From contig SFFD01000042.1 in assembly GCA_004556975.1 (NCBI GenBank), forward strand, positions 1 to 19,954: DNA of 19,954 bases, written 5' to 3'. Positions within the stretch are counted from its first letter, which is position 1; the number at the start of each line of letters is the position of its first letter. Source of the DNA: Oscillospiraceae bacterium. Lineage in GTDB: Bacteria > Bacillota > Clostridia > Oscillospirales > Ruminococcaceae. The translations under genes and the position numbers were made by a program. Below are positions 6,001-14,546 of the stretch, one piece after another. The notes beneath the pieces were generated by a model. The model saw nothing but the letters and a program-made list of their open reading frames with translations, was not told where the DNA came from and did not search any database.

Positions 6001-9000
6001 ATATTACCCCCTACTTGCGGGGGAAAAGCTTTTTAGATTGCTCCAAAACGGATTCTGCATAGGATCATCCCCGCTTGCGCGGGGAAAAGAAGCCCGTGAG
6101 CTTGTACTCCTGAGTAACGGCAGGATCATCCCCGCTTGCGCGGGGAAAAGTACTGTGCGCCTGGTGTGGGAAAGAGCACTGCGGGATCATCCCCGCTTGC
6201 GCGGGGAAAAGTTGTTTGTCACGCTCCTAAGAGCGCAACAGTGAGGATCATCCCCGCTTGCGCGGGGAAAAGAGGAGGCACTTTATGAAAAAGCAATCAA
6301 TCTTAGGATCATCCCCGCTTGCGCGGGGAAAAGTTCCATCGGGGAGTACATTCAACGGCAAGCCCAGGATCATCCCCGCTTGCGCGGGGAAAAGCTATAC
6401 CGCCAAAAACAATAACGAAGGCAATAACGGATCATCCCCGCTTGCGCGGGGAAAAGTTGAAACACTTTTTAAAAACAGCGCAAATGTTGGGATCATCCCC
6501 GCTTGCGCGGGGAAAAGTCGTTGAATCATAAAACCTCGTAGGAAAAGCCAGGATCATCCCCGCTTGCGCGGGGAAAAGCGCCTTAACGAATGGAGGAAAA
6601 TATGAGCCTTAGGATCATCCCCGCTTGCGCGGGGAAAAGGTTCTTATTCTTCTATTGGTAAGCAATTTGGTAGGATCATCCCCGCTTGCGCGGGGAAAAG
6701 CTTCACGCTTGATATACTCTGTATATCCGTTGAGGATCATCCCCGCTTGCGCGGGGAAAAGACATTTCTGCAGGAAATAAAACCGCAACAGAAAGGATCA
6801 TCCCCGCTTGCGCGGGGAAAAGACGGTTTTGATTTTGATTTCTTACTTGACATTTGGATCATCCCCGCTTGCGCGGGGAAAAGGTATTAAAATAATATTG
6901 AAGACCAGAAGAAAGAGGATCATCCCCGCTTGCGCGGGGAAAAGCTGTCAATAGATGTCGATACAAGGTTGGTGTAAGGATCATCCCCGCTTGCGCGGGG
7001 AAAAGGTCACAGCCCCGGTAAAGGTCAGGGCGTTGGGGGGATCATCCCCGCTTGCGCGGGGAAAAGTACTTGCTCCTTTTCAACTAAAAATTTGTGCAGG
7101 GATCATCCCCGCTTGCGCGGGGAAAAGCTCTTGTTAATTCTGAATCTTGGCTTTCTGAAAGGATCATCCCCGCTTGCGCGGGGAAAAGTTTGGTCTTTCT
7201 CTTGGCTGTGGTTGGCTTGTAGGATCATCCCCGCTTGCGCGGGGAAAAGTTTTTCTCATTTGACATTTTCTGAGGGTATATAGGATCATCCCCGCTTGCG
7301 CGGGGAAAAGGGTGAAATGGATGTTGCGTGACCTTAAACACGGGGATCATCCCCGCTTGCGCGGGGAAAAGAGCTTTTGAGCACGGGGCGTGACCTTTGG
7401 AGCAGGATCATCCCCGCTTGCGCGGGGAAAAGCATTTATCCACCGTTTGCAATATGCCTCAGTCAGGATCATCCCCGCTTGCGCGGGGAAAAGCTGCAAT
7501 CGTAAGAACAGTAAAGCTGATTTTTAGGATCATCCCCGCTTGCGCGGGGAAAAGGCGCCCCTGGGTGGGAACATTTGCTTTGTCAAGGGATCATCCCCGC
7601 TTGCGCGGGGAAAAGCCGGCGGTTGAATTTGCACTGACATAATGAGTAGGATCATCCCCGCTTGCGCGGGGAAAAGCGCAGACGGTGATATTATCTATGA
7701 CGGTGAAAAGGATCATCCCCGCTTGCGCGGGGAAAAGTACGGATTAAATTACAATTATGTCGGAAAAAAGGGATCATCCCCGCTTGCGCGGGGAAAAGTA
7801 TCCGCTCCTGCGGTGCAGTGGAAATAGACAGGGGATCATCCCCGCTTGCGCGGGGAAAAGTTTCACCGCGCCTGGAACAAGAGCAAGAGAGTAGGATCAT
7901 CCCCGCTTGCGCGGGGAAAAGCGCCATTTGCCGGAACAAACGTTGCAGGAACACGGATCATCCCCGCTTGCGCGGGGAAAAGAAAAAGCTTTATTGCTCA
8001 CGCAAGCGGCAAATAGGATCATCCCCGCTTGCGCGGGGAAAAGACCGCTCTTGCGGCACAGCAGTATTACGACGGAGGATCATCCCCGCTTGCGCGGGGA
8101 AAAGTACCGCTCTTGCGGCACAGCAGTATTACGACGGAGGATCATCCCCGCTTGCGCGGGGAAAAGTAAAAATCTTTGCAAAATCTTTTTTTGTGCGCAG
8201 GATCATCCCCGCTTGCGCGGGGAAAAGCATTTGTAAATCATCATCATCAGCAAGAACCTGGGATCATCCCCGCTTGCGCGGGGAAAAGTCGGAGAAACAA
8301 AAGTAGCTTCCGACAGTGATGGGATCATCCCCGCTTGCGCGGGGAAAAGTAACGGAAAGCTCCCCGAGATTTACGGATTAAAGGATCATCCCCGCTTGCG
8401 CGGGGAAAAGTTCTGAATGAAGGACATATCCGTGCCCATCTTAGGATCATCCCCGCTTGCGCGGGGAAAAGCCGTTAAGAAGCTGAGTCATATCGCTCAT
8501 CACAGGATCATCCCCGCTTGCGCGGGGAAAAGCGAAATGGCTGGTTCTTTGTCCGCTGCGGCGGCGGATCATCCCCGCTTGCGCGGGGAAAAGTGGTATT
8601 GCCCTCTTGAAAAACTCATATAGGCAGGATCATCCCCGCTTGCGCGGGGAAAAGCGGCTTGAGTCTGTGGGACTCTTTTGTGTACGGGGATCATCCCCGC
8701 TTGCGCGGGGAAAAGTAGTTACTGACAACCGCGTCGGCAGGTGCATAAGGATCATCCCCGCTTGCGCGGGGAAAAGTTTATATCTTGCCCTTTTGTGCTC
8801 ATCGTCGCAGGATCATCCCCGCTTGCGCGGGGAAAAGTGTTACAAAGCAGAGGCTTTACCCGGTGGCATAGGATCATCCCCGCTTGCGCGGGGAAAAGGC
8901 GAGAAAACGCCCAATGATAAAGCGGCGGAAAGGATCATCCCCGCTTGCGCGGGGAAAAGCAACTTCGTCTGCGTATTCTTCATCGGTTTTCAGGATCATC

Positions 9001-9752
9001 CCCGCTTGCGCGGGGAAAAGCCCAAGAGCCGTTCTTGAGTTACAATCTCGACAGGATCATCCCCGCTTGCGCGGGGAAAAGCTTTGGTTGGTACATCTAA
9101 ATTTTTACATAATAGGATCATCCCCGCTTGCGCGGGGAAAAGTGTGACGGAATGACCGATATTGACGACGCCAAAGGATCATCCCCGCTTGCGCGGGGAA
9201 AAGTATCGCTTCGTGCTCTCTACCTTTAGGAACATAGGATCATCCCCGCTTGCGCGGGGAAAAGTCAAGAATCTTTTTCTTTTCCCTGTAATCCACGGGA
9301 TCATCCCCGCTTGCGCGGGGAAAAGTATCTTCGTTTTCACGAAATATCCACCTTGCCAGGATCATCCCCGCTTGCGCGGGGAAAAGGCTTAAATATGACC
9401 TGGTGCCGTATGCCGGATAGGATCATCCCCGCTTGCGCGGGGAAAAGTCACGGAAAAACGGTCGAGGGAGTTTCGGTTTGGGATCATCCCCGCTTGCGCG
9501 GGGAAAAGCCGCAGCGGACAAAGAACCAGCCATTTCGTTAAGGATCATCCCCGCTTGCGCGGGGAAAAGCGAACAAATATCAAAAAACAAAATTCTGCCC
9601 GGGGATCATCCCCGCTTGCGCGGGGAAAAGTTGAAGGTTCCGTTGATGTAACCCTTGACAAAAGGATCATCCCCGCTTGCGCGGGGAAAAGATTGTTTGG
9701 AAACTGATTGCGTATATTCAAGTAGGATCATCCCCGCTTGCGCGGGGAAAAG
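6001..9752 (-). CRISPR. Type I-E CRISPR array: 61 identical repeats, one degenerate end repeat, 61 spacers
   Basis: In plus sense each repeat begins GGATCATCCCCGC and ends GCGGGGAAAAG, 28 nt, first intact copy 6062-6089, last 9725-9752. All 61 intact copies look identical. A degenerate copy at 6001-6028 keeps the C5/G5 stem and the AAAAG end, marking the leader-distal end. The period is 61 except for three steps of 62: spacers are 33 nt, three are 34 nt (6395-6428, 7799-7832, 8105-8138). In crRNA sense (minus strand) the repeat starts CTTTTCCCCGC and folds into CCCCGC-GCAA-GCGGGG, a GNRA-loop hairpin; cleavage at its base would leave a 7-nt fixed tag plus one variable base, 8 in all, as in other I-E systems. 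Orientation agrees with the cas operon and with the end decay. Peptides read across the array are artefacts. Confidence 0.99.
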
Positions 9753-9796
9753 GCTAAAAGGATCCCATTATTATCCGCTTTTTACTTAGAAGGTTA
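9753..9796 (-). promoter_or_regulatory. CRISPR leader (minimal; probably extends into the exonuclease remnant)
   Basis: Only 44 bases separate the first leader-side repeat from the stop of the dnaQ-like remnant. The stretch is AT-rich; in array sense it holds a GATAATAAT box close to the repeat, and a related AATAATAA overlaps the remnant's stop. I see no confident -35, so the array promoter is probably inside the 3' part of the remnant, or the array is read through from the cas operon. The identification as leader rests on the orientation of the array and its position next to cas2. Confidence 0.65.
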
Positions 9797-10189
9797 TTAT
9801 TTTTCATTCAGTTTTCGATAAATCTCAAAAGCAATCCGGCAATCATTTTTTGCCCTATGTGTTTGCTCTGCGTCAATTTTAAGTTTCTCCGCTACTGTTT
9901 GAAGTTTATAATTGTTTACCCCTGATATTTTCTTTCTAGCCATAGCTAAAATGTCTATACACTTATTTGGTTGTATTTTCACTTTATTTTCTATACTTGC
10001 GTTTCGAATAAAGGAAATATCAAATGAAATATTATATCCTATTAGCTGTGTTCTGCCTACAAAGTTCCAGAAATCACAAAGTGCTTCTGCAATATCCGCT
10101 CCATTTTCCGAAACATCGTCGTTAGTTATACCTGTAAGATCTGTTATTTCTTTCTTCAACGGCTGCAATGTTTCTTTTAATCTTTTGCA
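9797..10189 (-). pseudogene. DnaQ-like DEDDh exonuclease remnant, formerly fused to Cas2
   Basis: The frame is open from a stop just above 10189 and first start-like codon is TTG 10168. Counting from there, it has the EITDLTGITNDDV segment that follows motif I in DnaQ-type exonucleases, motif II (GYNISFD, D50) and motif III (HRAKND, H104 and D109). Motif I (the D-x-E strand) and roughly 50-60 residues around it are missing: neither this frame nor the end of cas2 encodes them. In intact Cas2-DnaQ fusions of type I-E systems this domain follows Cas2 through a linker and trims prespacer ends. Here it is in the +1 frame relative to cas2 and overlaps its end by 47 bases. Without motif I it should not bind the catalytic metals. 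It has no ribosome site of its own that I trust. Confidence 0.75.
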
Positions 10190-10532
10190 TCAAAGCCGCT
10201 TTGCTGAAACCTGGTTGTAATTCGTTTTTTTCTTCAGAGCATTCTTCCCTTCTGCTTCCCGGAATCGGTCTTCGCATAAGAGTTATTCCGTCAAGGTCAA
10301 CCGGTTCCCAAGAGGTGTTATAAACAACAAATTTCATATGCTGCTCGCCATTTGAACTGTATACCATAGTTGCACGACCGGAAGAAAGGTTTTCACATAC
10401 TCTTTTCCAGACGGCCTCGCGAACTCTTCCGCTTAATTGACCTACATACACACCTGTTTGGATTTCACACAGCCATTTTGAAAGGTCACCGCGCAGTCTT
10501 TGCGGGCAGTCCGTCATGGTAAGTACTACCAT
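10122..10532 (-). CDS. cas2: Cas2, type I-E, with C-terminal linker left from a Cas2-DnaQ fusion
   Basis: A 136-residue protein. Residues 1-90 are a type I-E Cas2 core (MVVLTMTDCPQRLRGDLSKW, then EIQTGVYVG, RATMVYSS, LDGITLMRRP), the dimer that bridges two Cas1 dimers in the integrase. Residues 91-136 are a charged linker containing PGFSKAA, like the linker that joins Cas2 to a DnaQ domain in fused versions, and then a run-out tail (IAAVEERNNRSYRYN) ending at TAA. Stand-alone I-E Cas2 is about 95 residues, so the tail is extra. The ATG overlaps the cas1 stop by one base (TAATG), implying translational coupling. The exonuclease domain expected after the linker is out of frame and lacks motif I. 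Confidence 0.93.
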   Translation of the reverse strand: MVVLTMTDCPQRLRGDLSKWLCEIQTGVYVGQLSGRVREAVWKRVCENLSSGRATMVYSSNGEQHMKFVVYNTSWEPVDLDGITLMRRPIPGSRREECSEEKNELQPGFSKAALMQKIKRNIAAVEERNNRSYRYN

Positions 10533-11503
10533 TAATCCTCATCCTCGTCATTACCTTTACCATACGACTTTCCGTTCTCTACCGTGCCTTTACGGTCATC
10601 CCAAAGGTATATTGCTTCTCTTTCGTCTTCACATTCTTCATCAGTATAATCTTCAGAGTCCTCCTCGGAAAGAAGATATTTTATGTCATGCACCATCTTT
10701 TCAAGAATATGGTGCTCAACCATTGCATCTCTGACTCTTCTTCTGACCGCCGCCGGAAGATCCGGCCGCTCTTCGCTTGCCATTTCAAAAGCTATGGGAA
10801 TTGTAATTTCCGCTTTGTACAAATCTGCTATGTCATAAACAAACGACAGTTCGTGTCCGACATGTACAAACCCCAGTCCGGGAGAACACCCCATTGCAGT
10901 AATTACAGCATGTGCAAGACCATACAAACAGGCATGCCCTGCAGAAAGTGCCTGATTTACTGAATCGCTTGCAGCAAAATCGTCAGGCCGATATAAACGA
11001 CCGTCCCATGGCACGCCCCACTCCTTTGAGCATCGTCTGTATACAGAGCGCACTCTGCTGCCCTCTCTTCCGCGAAGCTGCTGCATTGTAAGGTTTGAGA
11101 CATCTTCATCCGGAAAGCGCAGCTGATACATTTTTCTTACAACTTCAAGATGGCTTCGCACATTGCTGACAAGTTTCGCTTGTTTTATCAGAAGCCCAGA
11201 GTGCGTATTAAGAGATCTTCCGTTGGCATAATAACGCACCCCGTGTTCTCCGACCCATACAGTGCTTACTCCTGCATCTCCCATAAGCTCCATAGCTCTG
11301 TGTGTAATTCTTGTTCCCGGTCCGAGCAGCAGCACGGAAATGGCTGCTGCTGGGATATGAATTTCTCCGCGTTCATCCGTGACCGTTATAGCTCCATCCT
11401 GCCTGTTTAATGTGCAGTGTTCCAGATATATAAATGTCATACGGTCTTTTATCTGTGGAAGTGCCTGAATATCTGGTTTGATTATTCCAGGAACATCACC
11501 CAT
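10532..11503 (-). CDS. cas1: Cas1 integrase, type I-E
   Basis: A 323-residue Cas1, the metal-dependent integrase that inserts new spacers at the leader end together with Cas2. The catalytic triad is visible: E147 in LRGREGSRVR, H214 in GFVHVGHELS, and D227 in YDIADLYK (D224 also nearby), each six positions after the well-known E. coli I-E residues. The N-terminal beta domain (to about residue 95) and the helical domain are complete. The C-terminal tail is long and strongly acidic (from about residue 280, SEEDSEDYTDEECEDERE, ending NDEDED). ATG 11503 has AAAGGGG upstream, and the gene starts five bases after the cas6e stop. It appears intact and functional. Confidence 0.98.
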   Translation of the reverse strand: MGDVPGIIKPDIQALPQIKDRMTFIYLEHCTLNRQDGAITVTDERGEIHIPAAAISVLLLGPGTRITHRAMELMGDAGVSTVWVGEHGVRYYANGRSLNTHSGLLIKQAKLVSNVRSHLEVVRKMYQLRFPDEDVSNLTMQQLRGREGSRVRSVYRRCSKEWGVPWDGRLYRPDDFAASDSVNQALSAGHACLYGLAHAVITAMGCSPGLGFVHVGHELSFVYDIADLYKAEITIPIAFEMASEERPDLPAAVRRRVRDAMVEHHILEKMVHDIKYLLSEEDSEDYTDEECEDEREAIYLWDDRKGTVENGKSYGKGNDEDED

Positions 11504-11508
11504 TTTAT

Positions 11509-12150
11509 TTACCCCTTTACTACCGTAAGCATACCAAGACCATAAGCTTTTTCGCGGCCGATACCGTTTATAAGGGCTTCACAAAATGCTTTTTTGTCAG
11601 TCACTTTCAGCTTTCCTTCGTATGTCACCGAAAGGATTGACACTCTGTTTCTCTCCGCTCCTTTTCTGAAGATATACCACTTTACTCCGGTAACGCAGAA
11701 TTCATTTTCATTAAGAGCAAATCCGTGCTTTTCTGCCCTGTCAAGCAGCCACTTAACCTGATATTGGTCGGAAATATGCGCTTTCACATTTCCGCGTTCG
11801 CCGGTTTTACACTTTTCGGAGGAACTTACAGTCGGATTTGCGGTAAGCTTGAAATGCCACACGGTTCCGTCTTGAATTCGTTCCAACAGCGGCAAATAAT
11901 CCTTTGTTTCAAATCCGATTCCCGCTTCGGAGACTCCAAATTGCAGAACCGCGTTTGATAGATCGGGCTTGTCCTCGCTCAAAATAAGCAGGTACGTTTT
12001 TTCGCCGAGCTTATCAATTCGCCAAAGCTTTCTTTTTCTTTCTTCGGAATCAAACGCGGATTCTATTGCGCCATGCAGCTTTTGCGGAGAATTAAGCGCT
12101 ATCATGGTGCTCCTTTTTCTCATATCAAGCTCCATCCTGGTCAAATACAT
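11509..12150 (-). CDS. cas6e: Cas6e (CasE/Cse3) crRNA-processing endoribonuclease
   Basis: A 213-residue Cas6e. It cuts the array transcript at the 3' base of the repeat hairpin and stays bound to the crRNA as the Cascade head. Visible hallmarks are the N-terminal MYLTRMELD strand, the KLHGAIESAF helix with the likely catalytic H26, and a C-terminal Gly-rich loop GIGREKAYGLGMLTVV typical of RAMP proteins. Length is normal for the family. ATG 12150 lies seven bases after the cas5e stop, with GGGGTGAG as a modest ribosome site overlapping that stop. Its natural substrate is the GC stem with GCAA loop in the array of this window. Confidence 0.96.
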   Translation of the reverse strand: MYLTRMELDMRKRSTMIALNSPQKLHGAIESAFDSEERKRKLWRIDKLGEKTYLLILSEDKPDLSNAVLQFGVSEAGIGFETKDYLPLLERIQDGTVWHFKLTANPTVSSSEKCKTGERGNVKAHISDQYQVKWLLDRAEKHGFALNENEFCVTGVKWYIFRKGAERNRVSILSVTYEGKLKVTDKKAFCEALINGIGREKAYGLGMLTVVKG

Positions 12151-12156
12151 AAATTC

Positions 12157-12861
12157 TCACCCCAATTCTGCAAAAGCGTCATGAAAAGCCTGCGGCTTTT
12201 CTTCGGCGGATTCCGTATTAGTTTTCCCATACTCACGAACAAGCCTGTAACCGAATTTTCTGTGCTCGGGGTTAAACGAAAGCGGCAAATCCTGAACAAC
12301 AGCGGTCTTTCCGCCGGGTTCGTTCGCGTCCATAACGAATCTGTACTGTGCGGAGGACTCCTTATTTTTTCTCCATTCCGGCAAAAGCCATGGCTCCGCT
12401 TCAAGAGAATCCTTTAAGCACGTTTCTCTTGTTCTAAGGCAAATCGGAAGCGTCGGCGGGCAGGATCTTCTTCCGAGAAACAGCGGAAAAGCGGGATGCT
12501 CAAGCGCATTTGCAAGCCTTTCTATAAGCTCTCCGTCGTCGCTTTCCACACCAACAAGGAAGATTGCATCGGAAAGATAATACCTGTTGGTTACATACTT
12601 AGTTACGCGTGGGCATTTCGGGTCACAAATAGTATGGTAATCTCTAAGTAATTGCCCCTCTTTGTCAACACGAATGCCTATGTTAAGCCTGCTAAGCTCT
12701 GCTATTTTATCATCCTCGTTGCGTCTGTACCCCATTGCCGCAGCCAGAAATCCGACTATTCCGCTTTTGGAAGGCTCGCGTCCGGTTCTTCTTGTTTCAA
12801 ACTTGGAATCTACGCCCCAAGCCTGAAGCGGCGCAGCCATGCGTATAAGCAAGGTCGGCAT
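12157..12861 (-). CDS. cas5e: Cas5e (CasD) Cascade subunit
   Basis: A 234-residue Cas5e, which holds the 5' handle of the crRNA at the tail of Cascade and contacts Cas8e. The start is the typical RAMP strand TLLIRMAAPLQAWG, then the family segment TRRTGREPSKSGIVGFLAAA, and in the middle a VTNRYYLSDAIFLVGVE stretch and PAFPLFLGRRSCPPTLPI. An upstream in-frame ATG at 12879 overlaps cas7e; I use ATG 12861, which follows the cas7e stop by one base and has GAGGGAGAG as ribosome site. No damage is seen. Confidence 0.96.
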   Translation of the reverse strand: MPTLLIRMAAPLQAWGVDSKFETRRTGREPSKSGIVGFLAAAMGYRRNEDDKIAELSRLNIGIRVDKEGQLLRDYHTICDPKCPRVTKYVTNRYYLSDAIFLVGVESDDGELIERLANALEHPAFPLFLGRRSCPPTLPICLRTRETCLKDSLEAEPWLLPEWRKNKESSAQYRFVMDANEPGGKTAVVQDLPLSFNPEHRKFGYRLVREYGKTNTESAEEKPQAFHDAFAELG

Positions 12862-12862
12862 T

Positions 12863-13930
12863 TTACATCTCTCCCTCAAGGCATTCGCTTACTTCGTCCT
12901 TTACTCTGTCAAGAAGCTCTTTCAGCGACATGGTTTCAGCAAGCTTTTCCATTCCCTCACCGACCGCAACTGCCGCTTTTGGCTCGTTCACATAATCTTT
13001 GTACACTTTTTCTGCGTAGTCAACAAGTGCCTTTTCGGAAGGTTCGGCATAGCCGCCCGCGCCAGTGTAAACCGGCTTTTCAAACGCACCGCAAAGGTTT
13101 ACGGGCTGGTCTCTGCGAAGGGTTACATAGATTGCGTCCGGCAATGTGCGGTTAGCAAATGTATTCTGTTTGCCGGTAGGCATGGAGCGGATAAAAGCTT
13201 CGGCGAAGCCACGAACCGCATTCGGAGTTACATTTTTGCCAAGGCTTCCGGCAAGCTCTGTCACGTTCACGGTCGCATATCTATAAAGGGTCGCGGAGTT
13301 GTATTCTACCGTGCCAAGGTGACCCGCTCCGGCATTATCTTCCGGCGCGCAATCGTCAACTGCGGTGAAATAATCATACTCGTTATGTACTGTGTGGGTA
13401 GAAATGCTGTGTGCGACCTGCGCGGCGGCGTCATAGTTAAGGGAAGGATCACTTGCGACCATACGTCCAAAAAGCGCCATATCAACAGAAGGTGCGTTAT
13501 TTAGCGCATTCTTGTATTCTTTTTTATCATCGCTTCCGTCAATTACAAGCTGCGCAAGCGCCTTTGCCTGCGCTTTGCTCATAAAGAACAGTGCATCGGA
13601 GCCTTTTTCGGCATCCTTTATTTTCAGTCCCGCATTTTCAAGGGCTTTTGTTGCTTTTTTCTCGGTATCTGTCACGCAGCCAAGGTCTTTTAGCTCATCC
13701 ATAACCATGCCTACAATGCGTTTTGTTCTGTTCCCGATAAGATACTCAGCAAATATCTCATCACGGAACATCTCCCTCATGGCGTGCTTCCACGACTGGG
13801 AAGAAACACGTGCTCTTACTGTGCCGCCGTAAACTGCGGTTTTGGGGCTGCCGGTATCGTCTCTGTTTACGCAGCTCGGCGGAACGGTCTGCAAAACATG
13901 AAAATCAACATAAATATTTTTCTTACTCAT
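12863..13930 (-). CDS. cas7e: Cas7e (CasC/Cse4) Cascade backbone subunit
   Basis: A 355-residue Cas7e. Six copies usually line the crRNA spacer and form the Cascade backbone. The N-terminus has the family pattern: YVDFHVLQTVPPSCVNRDD, then GSPKTAVYGGTVRARVSSQS and WKHAMR. Also visible are VDMALFGRMVASDPSLNYDA and AAQVAHSISTHTVHNEYDYF, which carry typical Cas7e residues, and AGAGHLGTVEYNSATLYRYA. An ATG at 13948 overlaps the cse2 stop (ATGA), but ATG 13930 has AAAGGAAG seven bases before it and starts the family-typical MSKKNIYVDFH, so I use 13930. Length is normal. Confidence 0.97.
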   Translation of the reverse strand: MSKKNIYVDFHVLQTVPPSCVNRDDTGSPKTAVYGGTVRARVSSQSWKHAMREMFRDEIFAEYLIGNRTKRIVGMVMDELKDLGCVTDTEKKATKALENAGLKIKDAEKGSDALFFMSKAQAKALAQLVIDGSDDKKEYKNALNNAPSVDMALFGRMVASDPSLNYDAAAQVAHSISTHTVHNEYDYFTAVDDCAPEDNAGAGHLGTVEYNSATLYRYATVNVTELAGSLGKNVTPNAVRGFAEAFIRSMPTGKQNTFANRTLPDAIYVTLRRDQPVNLCGAFEKPVYTGAGGYAEPSEKALVDYAEKVYKDYVNEPKAAVAVGEGMEKLAETMSLKELLDRVKDEVSECLEGEM

Positions 13931-13944
13931 AATATAGCTTCCTT

Positions 13945-14535
13945 TCATTCGTTATCTTCGTTTTCTTTTTTCTTTATGTAGTAAAACTCCTGTCCCCATT
14001 TAAGGCGCACTTTCGAAACTCCTTCATATGTCTGGAAACGATGTAAATCCGCCGCCAGCTCCGGATAATCAAAAGATATTCCCTCGCTTCTAAGCAACTG
14101 CGCAAGCCCGCGCAAATAATGCGCCGCTTCATATATGTCGGCTGCCGTTGCAAAAGCATTGAATCGGCGCAGTACTCTTTCAAATGAATCATCTTCATTT
14201 GGTACGAGCTTGCGTACTGCGCTTCCGAATGGGCATTCGCTGCTCATCCACTCATTCTGAGAACGCCCCTGCTGATGCACCGCAAAGGTCGTGAGTGCAA
14301 TATAAACCGCCCACTCCTCGCGGGAAGCTTCGCCGTCTTTGCCCTGAAATTCTTCCGGCATATCTTTGAGTATCGTGCCCCAAAGCTCCGGAAGATCACC
14401 GGGCTTTTTTCCCGATCCTCTGCGCAGATTGGCAAGCTCTGCGCGGTACGCATTTTCCGGCATTTTGTGCAGCCAATCCAGTTTTGAAGACACAAATCCG
14501 CGTATCTTCGCCGATTTGTTTTCTTGTTCAGACAT
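13945..14535 (-). CDS. cse2: Cse2 (CasB) Cascade small subunit
   Basis: A 196-residue Cse2. Two copies normally form the inner belly of Cascade and hold the displaced DNA strand. It is all-helical in look, with the family pieces FVSSKLDWL, LANLRRGSGKKPGDLPELWG, and AVYIALTTFAVHQQG and FERVLRRFNAFATA further on. AAGGAGGAAAG before ATG 14535 is a strong ribosome site, and the gene starts 11 bases after cas8e ends. No damage is visible. The family is poorly conserved, but the position between cas8e and cas7e makes the call firm. Confidence 0.95.
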   Translation of the reverse strand: MSEQENKSAKIRGFVSSKLDWLHKMPENAYRAELANLRRGSGKKPGDLPELWGTILKDMPEEFQGKDGEASREEWAVYIALTTFAVHQQGRSQNEWMSSECPFGSAVRKLVPNEDDSFERVLRRFNAFATAADIYEAAHYLRGLAQLLRSEGISFDYPELAADLHRFQTYEGVSKVRLKWGQEFYYIKKKENEDNE

Positions 14536-14546
14536 ATCTTTCCTCC

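Noticed and set aside
7311..7404. Neighbouring spacers sharing GCGTGACCTT
   Set aside because: A shared 10-mer among about 2000 spacer bases is expected by chance; no further similarity. The 11-mer TACGGATTAAA shared by spacers 7738-7770 and 8350-8382 is rejected for the same reason.
7799..8138. Partial resemblance of spacer 7799-7832 to spacers 8044-8076 and 8105-8138 (about 19 of 25 aligned bases)
   Set aside because: Among so many spacer pairs a match of this level can arise by chance, and the differences do not follow a coding pattern. Kept only as a weak hint of related targets.
6038..9651. Many open frames across the array with repeated peptides such as DHPRLRGEK, GSSPLARGK and IIPACAGKS
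   Set aside because: They are the three reading frames of the CRISPR repeat; the 61-base period rotates the frame. No ribosome sites or domains; database entries with such peptides are known artefacts.
9753..9770. GGATCCC in the leader as a further degenerate repeat
   Set aside because: It lies only seven bases after the last repeat, lacks the GC hairpin and the AAAAG end, and breaks the 61-base period.
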